DNA from: Pseudomonas sp. MN1F
GTDB lineage: Bacteria; Pseudomonadota; Gammaproteobacteria; Pseudomonadales; Pseudomonadaceae
Direction: 5' to 3'
NCBI RefSeq assembly: GCF_009391885.1
Contig: NZ_VZII01000023.1
Coordinates: 50,683-114,682 of the forward strand
Length of the DNA: 64,000 nt
Part shown: positions 8,803 to 16,641 of the stretch, piece after piece
How the letters are laid out: the number at the start of each line of letters is the position of its first letter
Position numbering within the stretch: the first letter of the stretch is position 1
Notes under the pieces: generated by a model
Told to the model about the DNA's origin: nothing
The model's database searches: none
What the model saw: the letters and a program-made list of their open reading frames with translations, nothing else
Made by a program: the position numbers and the translations under genes

Positions 8803-10947
8803 ATGCATAAAGAAGGCAAGGTGGTGCCCTTGGCGGCCGCCATCGATCGGGGCGCACGTACGCCTTTGCCTTGCCTTCCGGTGTTGCTCCTGCAGGTCCG
8901 TGACAAGGCCGCCCTGCAATTGCGTCAGGGCCTGCAGGCGCTGTTCGACAATGCCGACGATACGCTGTTCGAAATGGCCGACCGGGCGGCTGACCGCTTC
9001 GATCAGAACCTGTACTTCGAGGCCATGCGCGACCTGCGCCTGAAGCGAAAGCACATCGAGCGCGGCTTTCTCGACATCTTCTACGACACCTTCGCCCGCA
9101 TCGGCCAGTTCGACCCGCTGGGCCAGATGGGGGCGAAAAACAAAGGGCAAATGGAGCGTACCGCCGCCGTCGACGGCATGGTCGCCCGGGTGCTGTCGCG
9201 CGATGGCGTCGCCCTTGAGCAATTGGGCCTGCGCTTGCAATGCCTGCTCGCGCGCAGCTTCGACGAACAGCAGAACCCGTTCGGGCCGGCTGCGCTGTGT
9301 GGTTACTTCCTCGATGCCGGGCGCAACCTCGGCGTGGGCCTGCGGGTCAAGCTGATCCTGCTGAAACTGTTCGAGCGCTATGTGCTGCGTGACATCGACG
9401 TGCTGTATGTTGATGCCAACCAGTTGCTGGCCGCTGCGGGGGTGCTGCCCGAACTTCAACCCGCGCCTAGGCGGCGTGCCGAGGACCGCCGCCTGAGTGC
9501 GCGACGCGTGTCGGCCAACCTCGAGTCCGATGCCATGGGCGCAGGCAGTGCCGGGCATGCCTTCATGCGCTCGCTGGAAGGCCTGCTGGCGCCATGCAGG
9601 GGCCGTGTCGCACCGCGCCTGCATGCCGCTGCCGCCGCCCAGCCGATCAGCACTGCCGACCTGCTGCGCCTGCTTTCGCACCTGCAGCACTACGTGCCGG
9701 CCACGATCGACGATGATGACTTCGACCTGGACCAGCAGCTTGAACAGCTGCTGCTGCGGGTCAGCGTGCGCAGTGGAACGCGCCGGCGCATCGCCTGCGC
9801 CGACGAGGACATGATCAACCTGGTCGGCCTGCTGTTCGCCTGCATCGCCGCCGACGACAACCTGCCGCTGAGCCTGCGCGCACTGATCGTTCGCCTGCAC
9901 ATTCCGCTGCTCAAGGTGGCGCTGCTGGACAAAAGCCTGTTCAGCCGTGCCAGCCACCCGGCCCGGCGCCTGCTCAACGAGATCGCCGCTGCCGCGATCG
10001 GCTGGGAAACCGGCAGCGAAGGCCTGCGCGACAGCCTGCACCTGCGCGTGGAGCGCATCGTCCAGCGCCTGCTCAATGATTTCACCGAAGACACCACGCT
10101 GTTCGCCGAGCTGCTGGAGGATTTTCTCGCCTTCAGCCTGGACGAGCGCCGGCGCAACGAGCTGCTGGAGCAGCGCACGCGTGATGCCGAAGAAGGGCGC
10201 GCCCGTGCGCTGCAGGCCCGGCAACAGGTGCAGCAGGCGCTCAATCAGCGTCTACGTGGGCGCACCTTGCCGCAGGCGGTGGTGCACTTGCTCGTGCGGG
10301 CCTGGAGCCAGGTGCTGCTGATGGCCTGGCTCAAGCAGGGCGAGGCATCCCCAGCCTGGCAGCAGGCACTGGCGACCATGGATGCCTTGCTCTCCAGCAT
10401 TGCCCCGCATCAACAACCGCAGGTGTTGCTGCAACAGGTGCCAGGCTTGCTCAAGGCCCTGCGTGAGGGCCTGGCCAGCGTGGCGCTGGACTCGGCGGCC
10501 ACCCGCGAGTTCTTCCAGCAGCTGGAGCAGCTGCACTTGCGCGCGTGTGCGGGGGCCGAACAGCCAGCTGGCAGCGGTGAATTGGCTGAAGTGCTGGTGG
10601 CCGACGATATCGTGCTGGCCATTGCCGACGAGTCCGCCTGCGTGCCGCTGCTTCAACTCGATGAGCAAGCGGCAGAGCTGCGCCTGGTGCAGCGCCTGCG
10701 GATCGGTAGCTGGGTGGAAATGCTCGATGACGACGAGCCACTGCGCTGCAAGCTGGTGGCGCGCATCGACAGCAGCGATCGGCTGGTCTTCGCCAACCGC
10801 ACCGGGATGAAGGTGCGCGAATGGAACACGGTCGGCCTGGCGCAGGCCCTGCGCCGAGGCGAGGCGCGGTTGCTGGATGATGGCCTGCTGTTCGAGCGGG
10901 CACTGGAAACCGTGCTTGAAGGCCTGCGCCAGCAACAGGTGCGTTGA
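8803..10947 (+). CDS. DUF1631 family protein
   Basis: The 714-residue protein has the features of DUF1631: a Gln/Leu-rich, mostly helical body, the early segment FDNADDTLFEMADRAADRFDQ, and a compact beta-like C-terminal domain (about residues 620-700: GSWVEMLDDDEPLRCKLVAR, then FANRTGMKVREW) that in my reading resembles a PilZ-like barrel. Members are sometimes mis-annotated as thymidine phosphorylase; nothing here supports that. The start at 8803 has AAGGAG eight bases upstream. It is a stand-alone gene between nadC (divergent) and ampD. Biochemical function is unknown; a link to cyclic di-GMP is only suggested by the C-terminal fold impression and by the local abundance of biofilm genes. 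Confidence 0.85.
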   Translation: MHKEGKVVPLAAAIDRGARTPLPCLPVLLLQVRDKAALQLRQGLQALFDNADDTLFEMADRAADRFDQNLYFEAMRDLRLKRKHIERGFLDIFYDTFARIGQFDPLGQMGAKNKGQMERTAAVDGMVARVLSRDGVALEQLGLRLQCLLARSFDEQQNPFGPAALCGYFLDAGRNLGVGLRVKLILLKLFERYVLRDIDVLYVDANQLLAAAGVLPELQPAPRRRAEDRRLSARRVSANLESDAMGAGSAGHAFMRSLEGLLAPCRGRVAPRLHAAAAAQPISTADLLRLLSHLQHYVPATIDDDDFDLDQQLEQLLLRVSVRSGTRRRIACADEDMINLVGLLFACIAADDNLPLSLRALIVRLHIPLLKVALLDKSLFSRASHPARRLLNEIAAAAIGWETGSEGLRDSLHLRVERIVQRLLNDFTEDTTLFAELLEDFLAFSLDERRRNELLEQRTRDAEEGRARALQARQQVQQALNQRLRGRTLPQAVVHLLVRAWSQVLLMAWLKQGEASPAWQQALATMDALLSSIAPHQQPQVLLQQVPGLLKALREGLASVALDSAATREFFQQLEQLHLRACAGAEQPAGSGELAEVLVADDIVLAIADESACVPLLQLDEQAAELRLVQRLRIGSWVEMLDDDEPLRCKLVARIDSSDRLVFANRTGMKVREWNTVGLAQALRRGEARLLDDGLLFERALETVLEGLRQQQVR

Positions 10948-11036
10948 GCCACCGGCATTACAATCATTCACATGCACTGCGGCCCGCGCGCAGGGCATAC
11001 TGCAGCTCTGTACCGGTGCTTTTCAGGATCTGCCCC

Positions 11037-11609
11037 ATGCAATTGGACCGTGCCACTGGCTGGTTCCACGGAAACGGAATCACCCACTGCCTTTCGCCGA
11101 ACTTCAACGCCCGCCCGCAGGGTGAAGCGATTTCCCTGCTGGTGATCCACAACATCAGCCTGCCGCCGGCCTGCTTCGGCAGCGGCAAGGTGCAGCAGTT
11201 CTTCCAGAACCGCCTGGACCCGAACGAACACCCTTACTTTGCCAGCATCAGCCACCTGACTGTCTCGGCGCACCTGTTCGTCGAGCGTGACGGTGCGGTG
11301 ACCCAGTTCGTGTCGCTGCTCGACCGTGCCTGGCATGCCGGCGTGTCGAGTTTCGACGGGCGTGAAGGCTGCAACGACTTTTCCATCGGCATCGAACTGG
11401 AAGGTACCGACGATCTGCCCTATACCGATGCCCAGTACGCCGTGCTGAAGCAACTGACCCGGCAGATCCAGGCCGCCTGGCCGCTGATCGACCTTGAGCG
11501 CATCCAGGGCCACAGCGACATTGCCCCGGTGCGCAAGACCGACCCCGGCCCGGCGTTCGACTGGGCGCGTTACCGCAAGGCGGTGCAGGACAACGAGGAC
11601 AACGCATGA
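11037..11609 (+). CDS. ampD: 1,6-anhydro-N-acetylmuramyl-L-alanine amidase AmpD
   Basis: This cytoplasmic zinc amidase (190 residues) removes the stem peptide from anhydro-muropeptides during cell-wall recycling; its loss derepresses AmpC beta-lactamase in species with AmpR. Zinc ligands align as H38 (LLVIHNIS), H159 (IQGHSDIAP) and D169 (RKTDPGPAFDW), with the expected spacing. The short length and absence of a signal peptide distinguish it from periplasmic AmiD-type amidases. The ATG at 11037 gives the usual MQLDRATGWFHG start; the frame extends upstream but without support. The stop overlaps the ampE start by 4 bp, so the two are translationally coupled. Confidence 0.97.
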   Translation: MQLDRATGWFHGNGITHCLSPNFNARPQGEAISLLVIHNISLPPACFGSGKVQQFFQNRLDPNEHPYFASISHLTVSAHLFVERDGAVTQFVSLLDRAWHAGVSSFDGREGCNDFSIGIELEGTDDLPYTDAQYAVLKQLTRQIQAAWPLIDLERIQGHSDIAPVRKTDPGPAFDWARYRKAVQDNEDNA

Positions 11610-12436
11610 GTTTTCTGGTGCTGTTACTGGCGCTGTGGGTAGAGAAGTTTTCTGCGCTGCGCCATCAGGTACAACGGGACGGTTTCTTCCTGGGCGAGCT
11701 GGTGCGCCTGGAACGCAGCGGTAAAGTGCACCCCTGGTGGACGCTGGCGATCCTGGTCCTGGCACCGGTGGCGGTACTGGTGCTGTTGCTGCACGTGCTG
11801 GACCCGGTGGCCTACGGTTTGCTGGCCTTGCCGGTGCACTTGCTGGTGTTGATCTACAGCTTGGGGCGCGGCGATGCCAAGGGTTCCCTCGGGCCATTTC
11901 GCGATGCCTGGCGGCGCGGCGACGACCAGGCTGCATTGCATGTGGCCGAACGCGACCTGGGCCTGGCGGCCGACGAGCCACACAGCCTGCTGGTACGGGT
12001 GCAGGGTTACTTGTTGTGGCAAGCCTACCAGAGCTTCTTCGCGGTGATCTTCTGGTACTTCCTGCTTGGCCCAGGCGCGGCGCTGGCCTACCGCCTGCTG
12101 GCGCTGACGGGCGAGCATAGCCGCCAGCCTGCGCTCAAGGCCCGTGCCGAACAGCTGCGGCATATCATGGACTGGCTGCCGGTGCGCATGCTCGCCCTGA
12201 GCTTCGCGCTGGTCGGCAATTTCGTTGCGGTGATGCGGGTGATGCTGCACGAGCTGCTCAACTGGCACATCAGCGCCGGGCACCTGGTGGCCAGGGTCGG
12301 GCGCATTGCCGATGACATTCCCGAAGAAGAAGACCCACAACGCGGGCTCGGGCGGCTGGACAGCCTGTGGGAGCTGCTGCTGCGCTGTGCGGTGTTGTGG
12401 TATGCAGGGTTCGCCCTGTGGACAGTCCTGGTGTGA
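11606..12436 (+). CDS. ampE: Regulatory signalling membrane protein AmpE
   Basis: The 276-residue inner membrane protein follows ampD with a 4-bp ATGA overlap, the conserved arrangement of the ampDE operon. It shows the family start MSFLVLLLALWVEKF, hydrophobic spans near residues 45-65, 70-90, 140-165 and 190-215, plus a C-terminal span. AmpE is proposed to act with AmpD as a sensor in beta-lactamase induction and peptidoglycan recycling, but its biochemical activity is not settled. Nothing unusual is seen in length or sequence. Confidence 0.93.
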   Translation: MSFLVLLLALWVEKFSALRHQVQRDGFFLGELVRLERSGKVHPWWTLAILVLAPVAVLVLLLHVLDPVAYGLLALPVHLLVLIYSLGRGDAKGSLGPFRDAWRRGDDQAALHVAERDLGLAADEPHSLLVRVQGYLLWQAYQSFFAVIFWYFLLGPGAALAYRLLALTGEHSRQPALKARAEQLRHIMDWLPVRMLALSFALVGNFVAVMRVMLHELLNWHISAGHLVARVGRIADDIPEEEDPQRGLGRLDSLWELLLRCAVLWYAGFALWTVLV

Positions 12437-12548
12437 GTAGCTTGGCGGGCAGCGGTTAACCTTAAGTTACAAACCTCCGATTCGATCTGCGTTATACAAG
12501 TGGCCTAGTGCTATCTCTGCAGAACAACAAGAATCCATGGAGGTGCCC

Positions 12549-14561
12549 GTGAAGCGTCTGCTCTACCCGGCCATCGCATTGATGAATCGGCTGAGCTTCG
12601 GTCAGAAGTTCAGCCTCATCAGCGTCCTGTTCTTCCTGCCCATGCTGGCCACCAGCTTTTATCTGGTGCGCGATGCCTATCAGCAGTTCCATGCCACCCG
12701 CGCCGAGTTGCAGGGCATTGCTCCGCTGGCGGACAGCCTGGTCTTGCGCGCCGATCTTGAGGCGCTTGGCAACCTGTTGCAGATCAATGCCGTGCTCGGC
12801 CAGTCGGGCCAGGCCGGGGACGTGGAGGCGCGTATCGCTGCGTTGCAGGACAAGGTCCAGGCGCAGTTGCGCACCCTGCAAGGGGATGAAGCAGTACCCC
12901 AAGGCAAACTTGAGGAACTGGCCAGCGCATTTGCCAGTGCGCGCGCGGAATCGTCGTTGCAGAACAAGGCCGCATTGTTCGACAAGCTGCTGGCCCAGGC
13001 CCAGATACTCGGCAAGCAGGTGGTCAGCCAGTCCGGCCTGAGCCAGGACAGCCAGGCTTCGGTGCGGCAGTTGAGCGAACTGCTAGGGGTTGCCACGGCG
13101 CAGGTTACCCAGGCCCTGGGTGAGGGCCGGGCCATGGGCGCCGTGGCCCTGGGGCGAGGGTTCATCGACTCCTCGGGCAGTGCCCGTTTCGAAGACCTGC
13201 TGCAACGCCTCGATCGCCTGGGTGCCGATTATGCCCTGCGGTTGGACGATGCCCTGGCCACGGACCGGGCTGCCAAGGCCAGCCTCACGGGCGCGGCAGC
13301 GACCAGCCAGGCGACGCTCAGGCAGGCCGCGTCGTTGTTCGAGGAGCAGGTGGTGGTTGCCGAAACGCTCGATGCCCCTTGGCCGGCGTTCTATCAGCAG
13401 GTCAGCGACCTGATGGCGCAGACCTATCGCTTCAACGACGCCGTGCTTGCGCACCTGCAGGGGCAGTTGCAGGAGCGCCTGGCCGAGCAGCGCCTGCGCA
13501 TGCTCGCCCTGGGCACGCTGCTGGCCAGTGTCTTCGTGCTGATCCTCTACCTGTACGGCGGCTTCTATGTCTCGACCCGGTCAACCTTGCGCCGGCTGGG
13601 CGGTGCCATGGCCAAAGTGGCCGCCGGTGACATGACAGTCAGCTTCCAGGCGCATAGCCGTGATGAACTGGGGGAACTGGGCCAGGGCTTCAGCGAAACC
13701 GTACGGCGTATTCGCAGCCTGATCGACCAGGTCGGGCACACTGTGGTAACCGTCGAAGAGCAGGCCGGGCAGGTGCTGGCGGTGTCGGCGCGGAGCAATC
13801 AGGCGGTCAGTGGCCAGCGTGAACAGATCGAACAGGTGGCCACGGCGATGAACCAGATGAGCGCCACCGCGCAGGAGGTGGCGCGCAGTGCCGCACTGGC
13901 GGCCAACGGCGCGCAGCAGGTCAACCTGGAAAGCGCCAACAGCCGTACCTTGGTGGCCAGCCAGCAACACAGCATCGGTCGCCTCGCCGAGGAAATCGAC
14001 CAGACCGTACTGGCGATCAACCGGCTGGCCGATGACAGCCAGGCCATCGGCCAGGTGCTGGAGGTGATTCGCAGCATTGCCGAGCAGACCAATCTACTGG
14101 CGTTGAATGCGGCCATTGAAGCGGCGCGGGCCGGTGAGCAGGGACGAGGGTTTGCCGTGGTGGCCGATGAAGTGCGTACCCTGGCCCGGCGTACCCAGGA
14201 TTCCACCGCACAGATTGCGCAGATGATCCAGCGCCTGCGCGACGGCGTGGAGCAGGCGGTGCGGGCGATGGGCAGCAGCCATCAGATGGCAGCGGGCACT
14301 GTCGATGAAGCGCGCCAGGTGCAGCAGGCGCTGGGCAATATCCTCGGGGCGGTGGGGGGCATCGTCGAGCAGAACCAGCAGATTGCCGCGGCGGTGGAGC
14401 AGCAGACGGCAGTGGCCCATGACATCGACCGTAACATCGTCGCGATCAACCGGGCGGCGCAGGATACCACCCAAGGCGCTCGCCAGACCGAGGATGCCAG
14501 CCGGGCGTTGTCGATGCAGGTGGTGGAGTTGAAGCGACTGATCGGGGCGTTCAGGGTCTAA
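12549..14561 (+). CDS. Membrane methyl-accepting chemotaxis protein
   Basis: This 670-residue transducer has a first membrane segment near residues 20-41 ([20 protein letters not shown]), a roughly 275-residue periplasmic helical region with no Cache or PAS signature I can name, a second membrane segment near 317-340, a HAMP domain (about 341-395), and a long cytoplasmic signalling domain with [21 protein letters not shown] near 510-530. There is no C-terminal CheR-binding pentapeptide. The GTG at 12549 is chosen because GGAGG at 12539-12543 sits five bases before it; the ATG at 12537 overlaps that site. The ligand is unknown; the size of the sensing region suggests a helical-bimodular type domain but I am not certain. 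Confidence 0.9.
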   Translation: MKRLLYPAIALMNRLSFGQKFSLISVLFFLPMLATSFYLVRDAYQQFHATRAELQGIAPLADSLVLRADLEALGNLLQINAVLGQSGQAGDVEARIAALQDKVQAQLRTLQGDEAVPQGKLEELASAFASARAESSLQNKAALFDKLLAQAQILGKQVVSQSGLSQDSQASVRQLSELLGVATAQVTQALGEGRAMGAVALGRGFIDSSGSARFEDLLQRLDRLGADYALRLDDALATDRAAKASLTGAAATSQATLRQAASLFEEQVVVAETLDAPWPAFYQQVSDLMAQTYRFNDAVLAHLQGQLQERLAEQRLRMLALGTLLASVFVLILYLYGGFYVSTRSTLRRLGGAMAKVAAGDMTVSFQAHSRDELGELGQGFSETVRRIRSLIDQVGHTVVTVEEQAGQVLAVSARSNQAVSGQREQIEQVATAMNQMSATAQEVARSAALAANGAQQVNLESANSRTLVASQQHSIGRLAEEIDQTVLAINRLADDSQAIGQVLEVIRSIAEQTNLLALNAAIEAARAGEQGRGFAVVADEVRTLARRTQDSTAQIAQMIQRLRDGVEQAVRAMGSSHQMAAGTVDEARQVQQALGNILGAVGGIVEQNQQIAAAVEQQTAVAHDIDRNIVAINRAAQDTTQGARQTEDASRALSMQVVELKRLIGAFRV

Positions 14562-14569
14562 GGCCGGTA

Positions 14570-15346
14570 CTACCAGCCAAAAAGCTCACAGGCATTGCGG
14601 CTGCTGGCCTCAGCCAGTACCTCAGCCTCGATGCCCATCAGTTCGGCCAGCGCTTGGGCAATCTCCGGCAGGTGCTCCGGGCTGTTGCGCTCGCCGGCAT
14701 ACATCGCCGGGGCCATGTCTGGCGAATCGGTCTCCAGCACGATGCTTTCCAGCGGCAGGCGCGCCACGGTCTTGCGCAGGCGCAACGCCTGTGGCCAGGT
14801 CGCTGCACCGCCCAGGCCGAGCCGGAAGCCCAGCTTGATGTACTCGCGCGCCTCTTCGTAACTGCCGGCAAAGGCATGGATCACCCCCGCCCGCGCCGGC
14901 TTGTAGCGCTTGAGCGTGGCAATCACCTGGGCGTGGCTGCGGCGCACATGCAACAGGGCAGGCAGCGCGAAGTCGCAGGCCATCTGCAGCTGGGCTTCAA
15001 ACAGCGCCTGTTGGCGTACTTTGTCCAGCGCTTCGAGGTAGTAGTCCAGGCCGAATTCGCCAACCGCGCACAGCCGAGGGTCGCCCTGCAGGCGCTCAAG
15101 CCATTCGCGCATTTGCGTCAGGTGTTCCGGCTGGTGCTGCTCCAGGTAGACCGGGTGCAGCCCCAGCGCCGCATGCACGCTGCCTTCGGCGCAGGCCAGG
15201 TCCCACACCCGCTGGAAATTCGCCTGGTACACCCCCAGCACCACCATGCGCTCCACCCCGCGGGCCGCCGCGTTGGCCAGCAGGCGCGGGCGGTCGGCGT
15301 CGAAGTCGGGGAAGTCCAGGTGGGTATGGGTGTCGATCAGGCGCAT
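14570..15346 (-). CDS. TatD-family metal-dependent hydrolase (putative DNase)
   Basis: The 258-residue TIM-barrel protein has the TatD/YcfH/YjjV signatures: the metal-binding start DTHTHLDFP, the Glu ligand in VGEFGLDYY, His ligands in LLHVRRSH and VIHAFAGS, and the closing Asp motif LETDSPDM. Family members act as 3'-5' exonucleases or DNases in repair. It begins 2 bp after the fruR stop, so it is probably cotranscribed with fruR; in P. putida I recall the same order. The C-terminal run ends SSRNACELFGW as in most TatD proteins. The in vivo substrate is not known, and YjjV-like is the closest impression. Confidence 0.93.
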   Translation of the reverse strand: MRLIDTHTHLDFPDFDADRPRLLANAAARGVERMVVLGVYQANFQRVWDLACAEGSVHAALGLHPVYLEQHQPEHLTQMREWLERLQGDPRLCAVGEFGLDYYLEALDKVRQQALFEAQLQMACDFALPALLHVRRSHAQVIATLKRYKPARAGVIHAFAGSYEEAREYIKLGFRLGLGGAATWPQALRLRKTVARLPLESIVLETDSPDMAPAMYAGERNSPEHLPEIAQALAELMGIEAEVLAEASSRNACELFGW

Positions 15347-15348
15347 GC

Positions 15349-16344
15349 TCAGGCCGCGCTGATGCGTTGCTTGAAGGTCCGGCCAATGGCGTGCACACCG
15401 GGCTCGTAGCGCTTTTCCTCGATGGCGGCCAGGGCCAGTTCCAGCGCAGTGGCAGCGATCAGGCCGTGCTGCTGGGCCATGGCGTTGACCGGCAGTGGCA
15501 GGAAATCGAGCAGCTGGTTGTCACCGAAGGTACCCAGGTGCAGCTGGCGCGAATCGGCCGGGCGCGCCTGCAAGGTATCGAACACCCCTTGCAGCAGCAC
15601 GTAGGAGGTGGTCACCAGGGCATCCGGCAGGCCGCCTTGTTCGTCGATCAGTTGCTGCATCAGGCGTTGCCCGCATTCACGGCTGAAGCCCTCGCCCTGG
15701 TAGCGGCGCACCACACCGGTAAAACCTTGCATGGCTTCGTCGAAACCACCGGCGCGGGCCTGGCTGACCGACAGCTCCGGGCGGGCACCGATCAGTGCGA
15801 TGCTTTTCGGCGCGGTGGCCAGCAGGCTCTCGGCCAGCTGGCGGCTGGCGTCGCGGTCGTCGCTGATCACCGAACAGAAGTGTGCCGGGTCCAGGCGCCG
15901 GTCGATGGCGATCACCGGCAGGCCTTTGTCCTGCAGCTCACGGTAGCTGTCGTCTTCCGGCGGCAGGCAGCTGGCGACGAACAGGGCATCGCAACGGCGG
16001 GCACGGAACAGCTGTTGCAACTGGCGCTCACTGTCGGGCTGGTCGTCGCTGCTGGCAATCAGCAACTGGTAGCCACGGGCGCGGGCGCCTTGCTCCAGCT
16101 GCTTGGCGATGCGGGCATAGCTGGGGTTCTCCAGATCCGGGAGAATGAAGCCCAAGGTACGGGTGTGCCGGCTGCGCAGGCCGGCTGCTTGCGGGTTGGG
16201 GGTGAAGCCATGGGCTTCGACCACCGCGCGCACCCGCTCGACAGTGCTGTTGCTGATGCGCTGCTGTTCGGCCTTGCCATTGATGACATAACTGGCAGTG
16301 GTCACTGACACACCGGCCAGACGGGCGATATCGCTGAGTTTCAC
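15349..16344 (-). CDS. fruR: Fructose operon repressor FruR (Cra), LacI family
   Basis: The 331-residue regulator has an N-terminal LacI helix-turn-helix (KLSDIARLAGVSVTTASYVI), the hinge helix region ending NPQAAGLRSRHTRTLG, and a periplasmic-binding-protein-like effector core. In P. putida, Cra mainly controls the neighbouring fruBKA operon and responds to fructose-1-phosphate. The GTG at 16344 starts the family N-terminus and has AAGGA upstream; earlier in-frame starts to 16431 add sequence with no homology pattern. It is divergent from fruB across a 297-bp region containing a Cra operator, and reads directly into the tatD-like gene. Confidence 0.96.
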   Translation of the reverse strand: MKLSDIARLAGVSVTTASYVINGKAEQQRISNSTVERVRAVVEAHGFTPNPQAAGLRSRHTRTLGFILPDLENPSYARIAKQLEQGARARGYQLLIASSDDQPDSERQLQQLFRARRCDALFVASCLPPEDDSYRELQDKGLPVIAIDRRLDPAHFCSVISDDRDASRQLAESLLATAPKSIALIGARPELSVSQARAGGFDEAMQGFTGVVRRYQGEGFSRECGQRLMQQLIDEQGGLPDALVTTSYVLLQGVFDTLQARPADSRQLHLGTFGDNQLLDFLPLPVNAMAQQHGLIAATALELALAAIEEKRYEPGVHAIGRTFKQRISAA

Positions 16345-16502
16345 CGAATTTTCCTTGTTATTACCGGGACTGGCTACGGAACCAGGACCGGGTAGTTTGA
16401 CCCGGGTTGGCCGCCACGCGCAGGCGACCATTGTCGCAATTGTCCGACAGGATGGGGCTTTTGCCTCGGAAGATTATCGAGTAACGTGGCCACTTGGTCA
16501 GA

Positions 16503-16514
16503 TTAAACGTTTCA
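16503..16514 (+). promoter_or_regulatory. FruR/Cra operator in the fruR-fruB intergenic region
   Basis: The sequence TTAAACGTTTCA matches the P. putida Cra operator as I remember it and contains the palindromic core AAACGTTT. It lies 128 bp before the fruB start and 159 bp before the fruR start, so it could control both. Repression would be lifted by fructose-1-phosphate. Confidence 0.85.
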
Positions 16515-16641
16515 GCCATTAATTTTTCTGCCTCGACTGCCGGCCGTGCAAGGCTGTCGAACTGGCTGATTCTGTGAATATCACAACAATACCTCAGTAC
16601 CCGGCATCAAAACCAAGCCGGGGCTGCAAAAGGAGAAGGTC

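Noticed and set aside
8803..10947. Annotation as thymidine phosphorylase
   Set aside because: This label is sometimes attached to DUF1631 proteins, but no phosphorylase glycine-rich signature is present.
12457..12483. Possible FliA promoter of the membrane chemoreceptor
   Set aside because: TAACC-N14-TCCGATTC has the right spacing but matches only 3 of 5 and 5 of 8 consensus bases, too weak to list.
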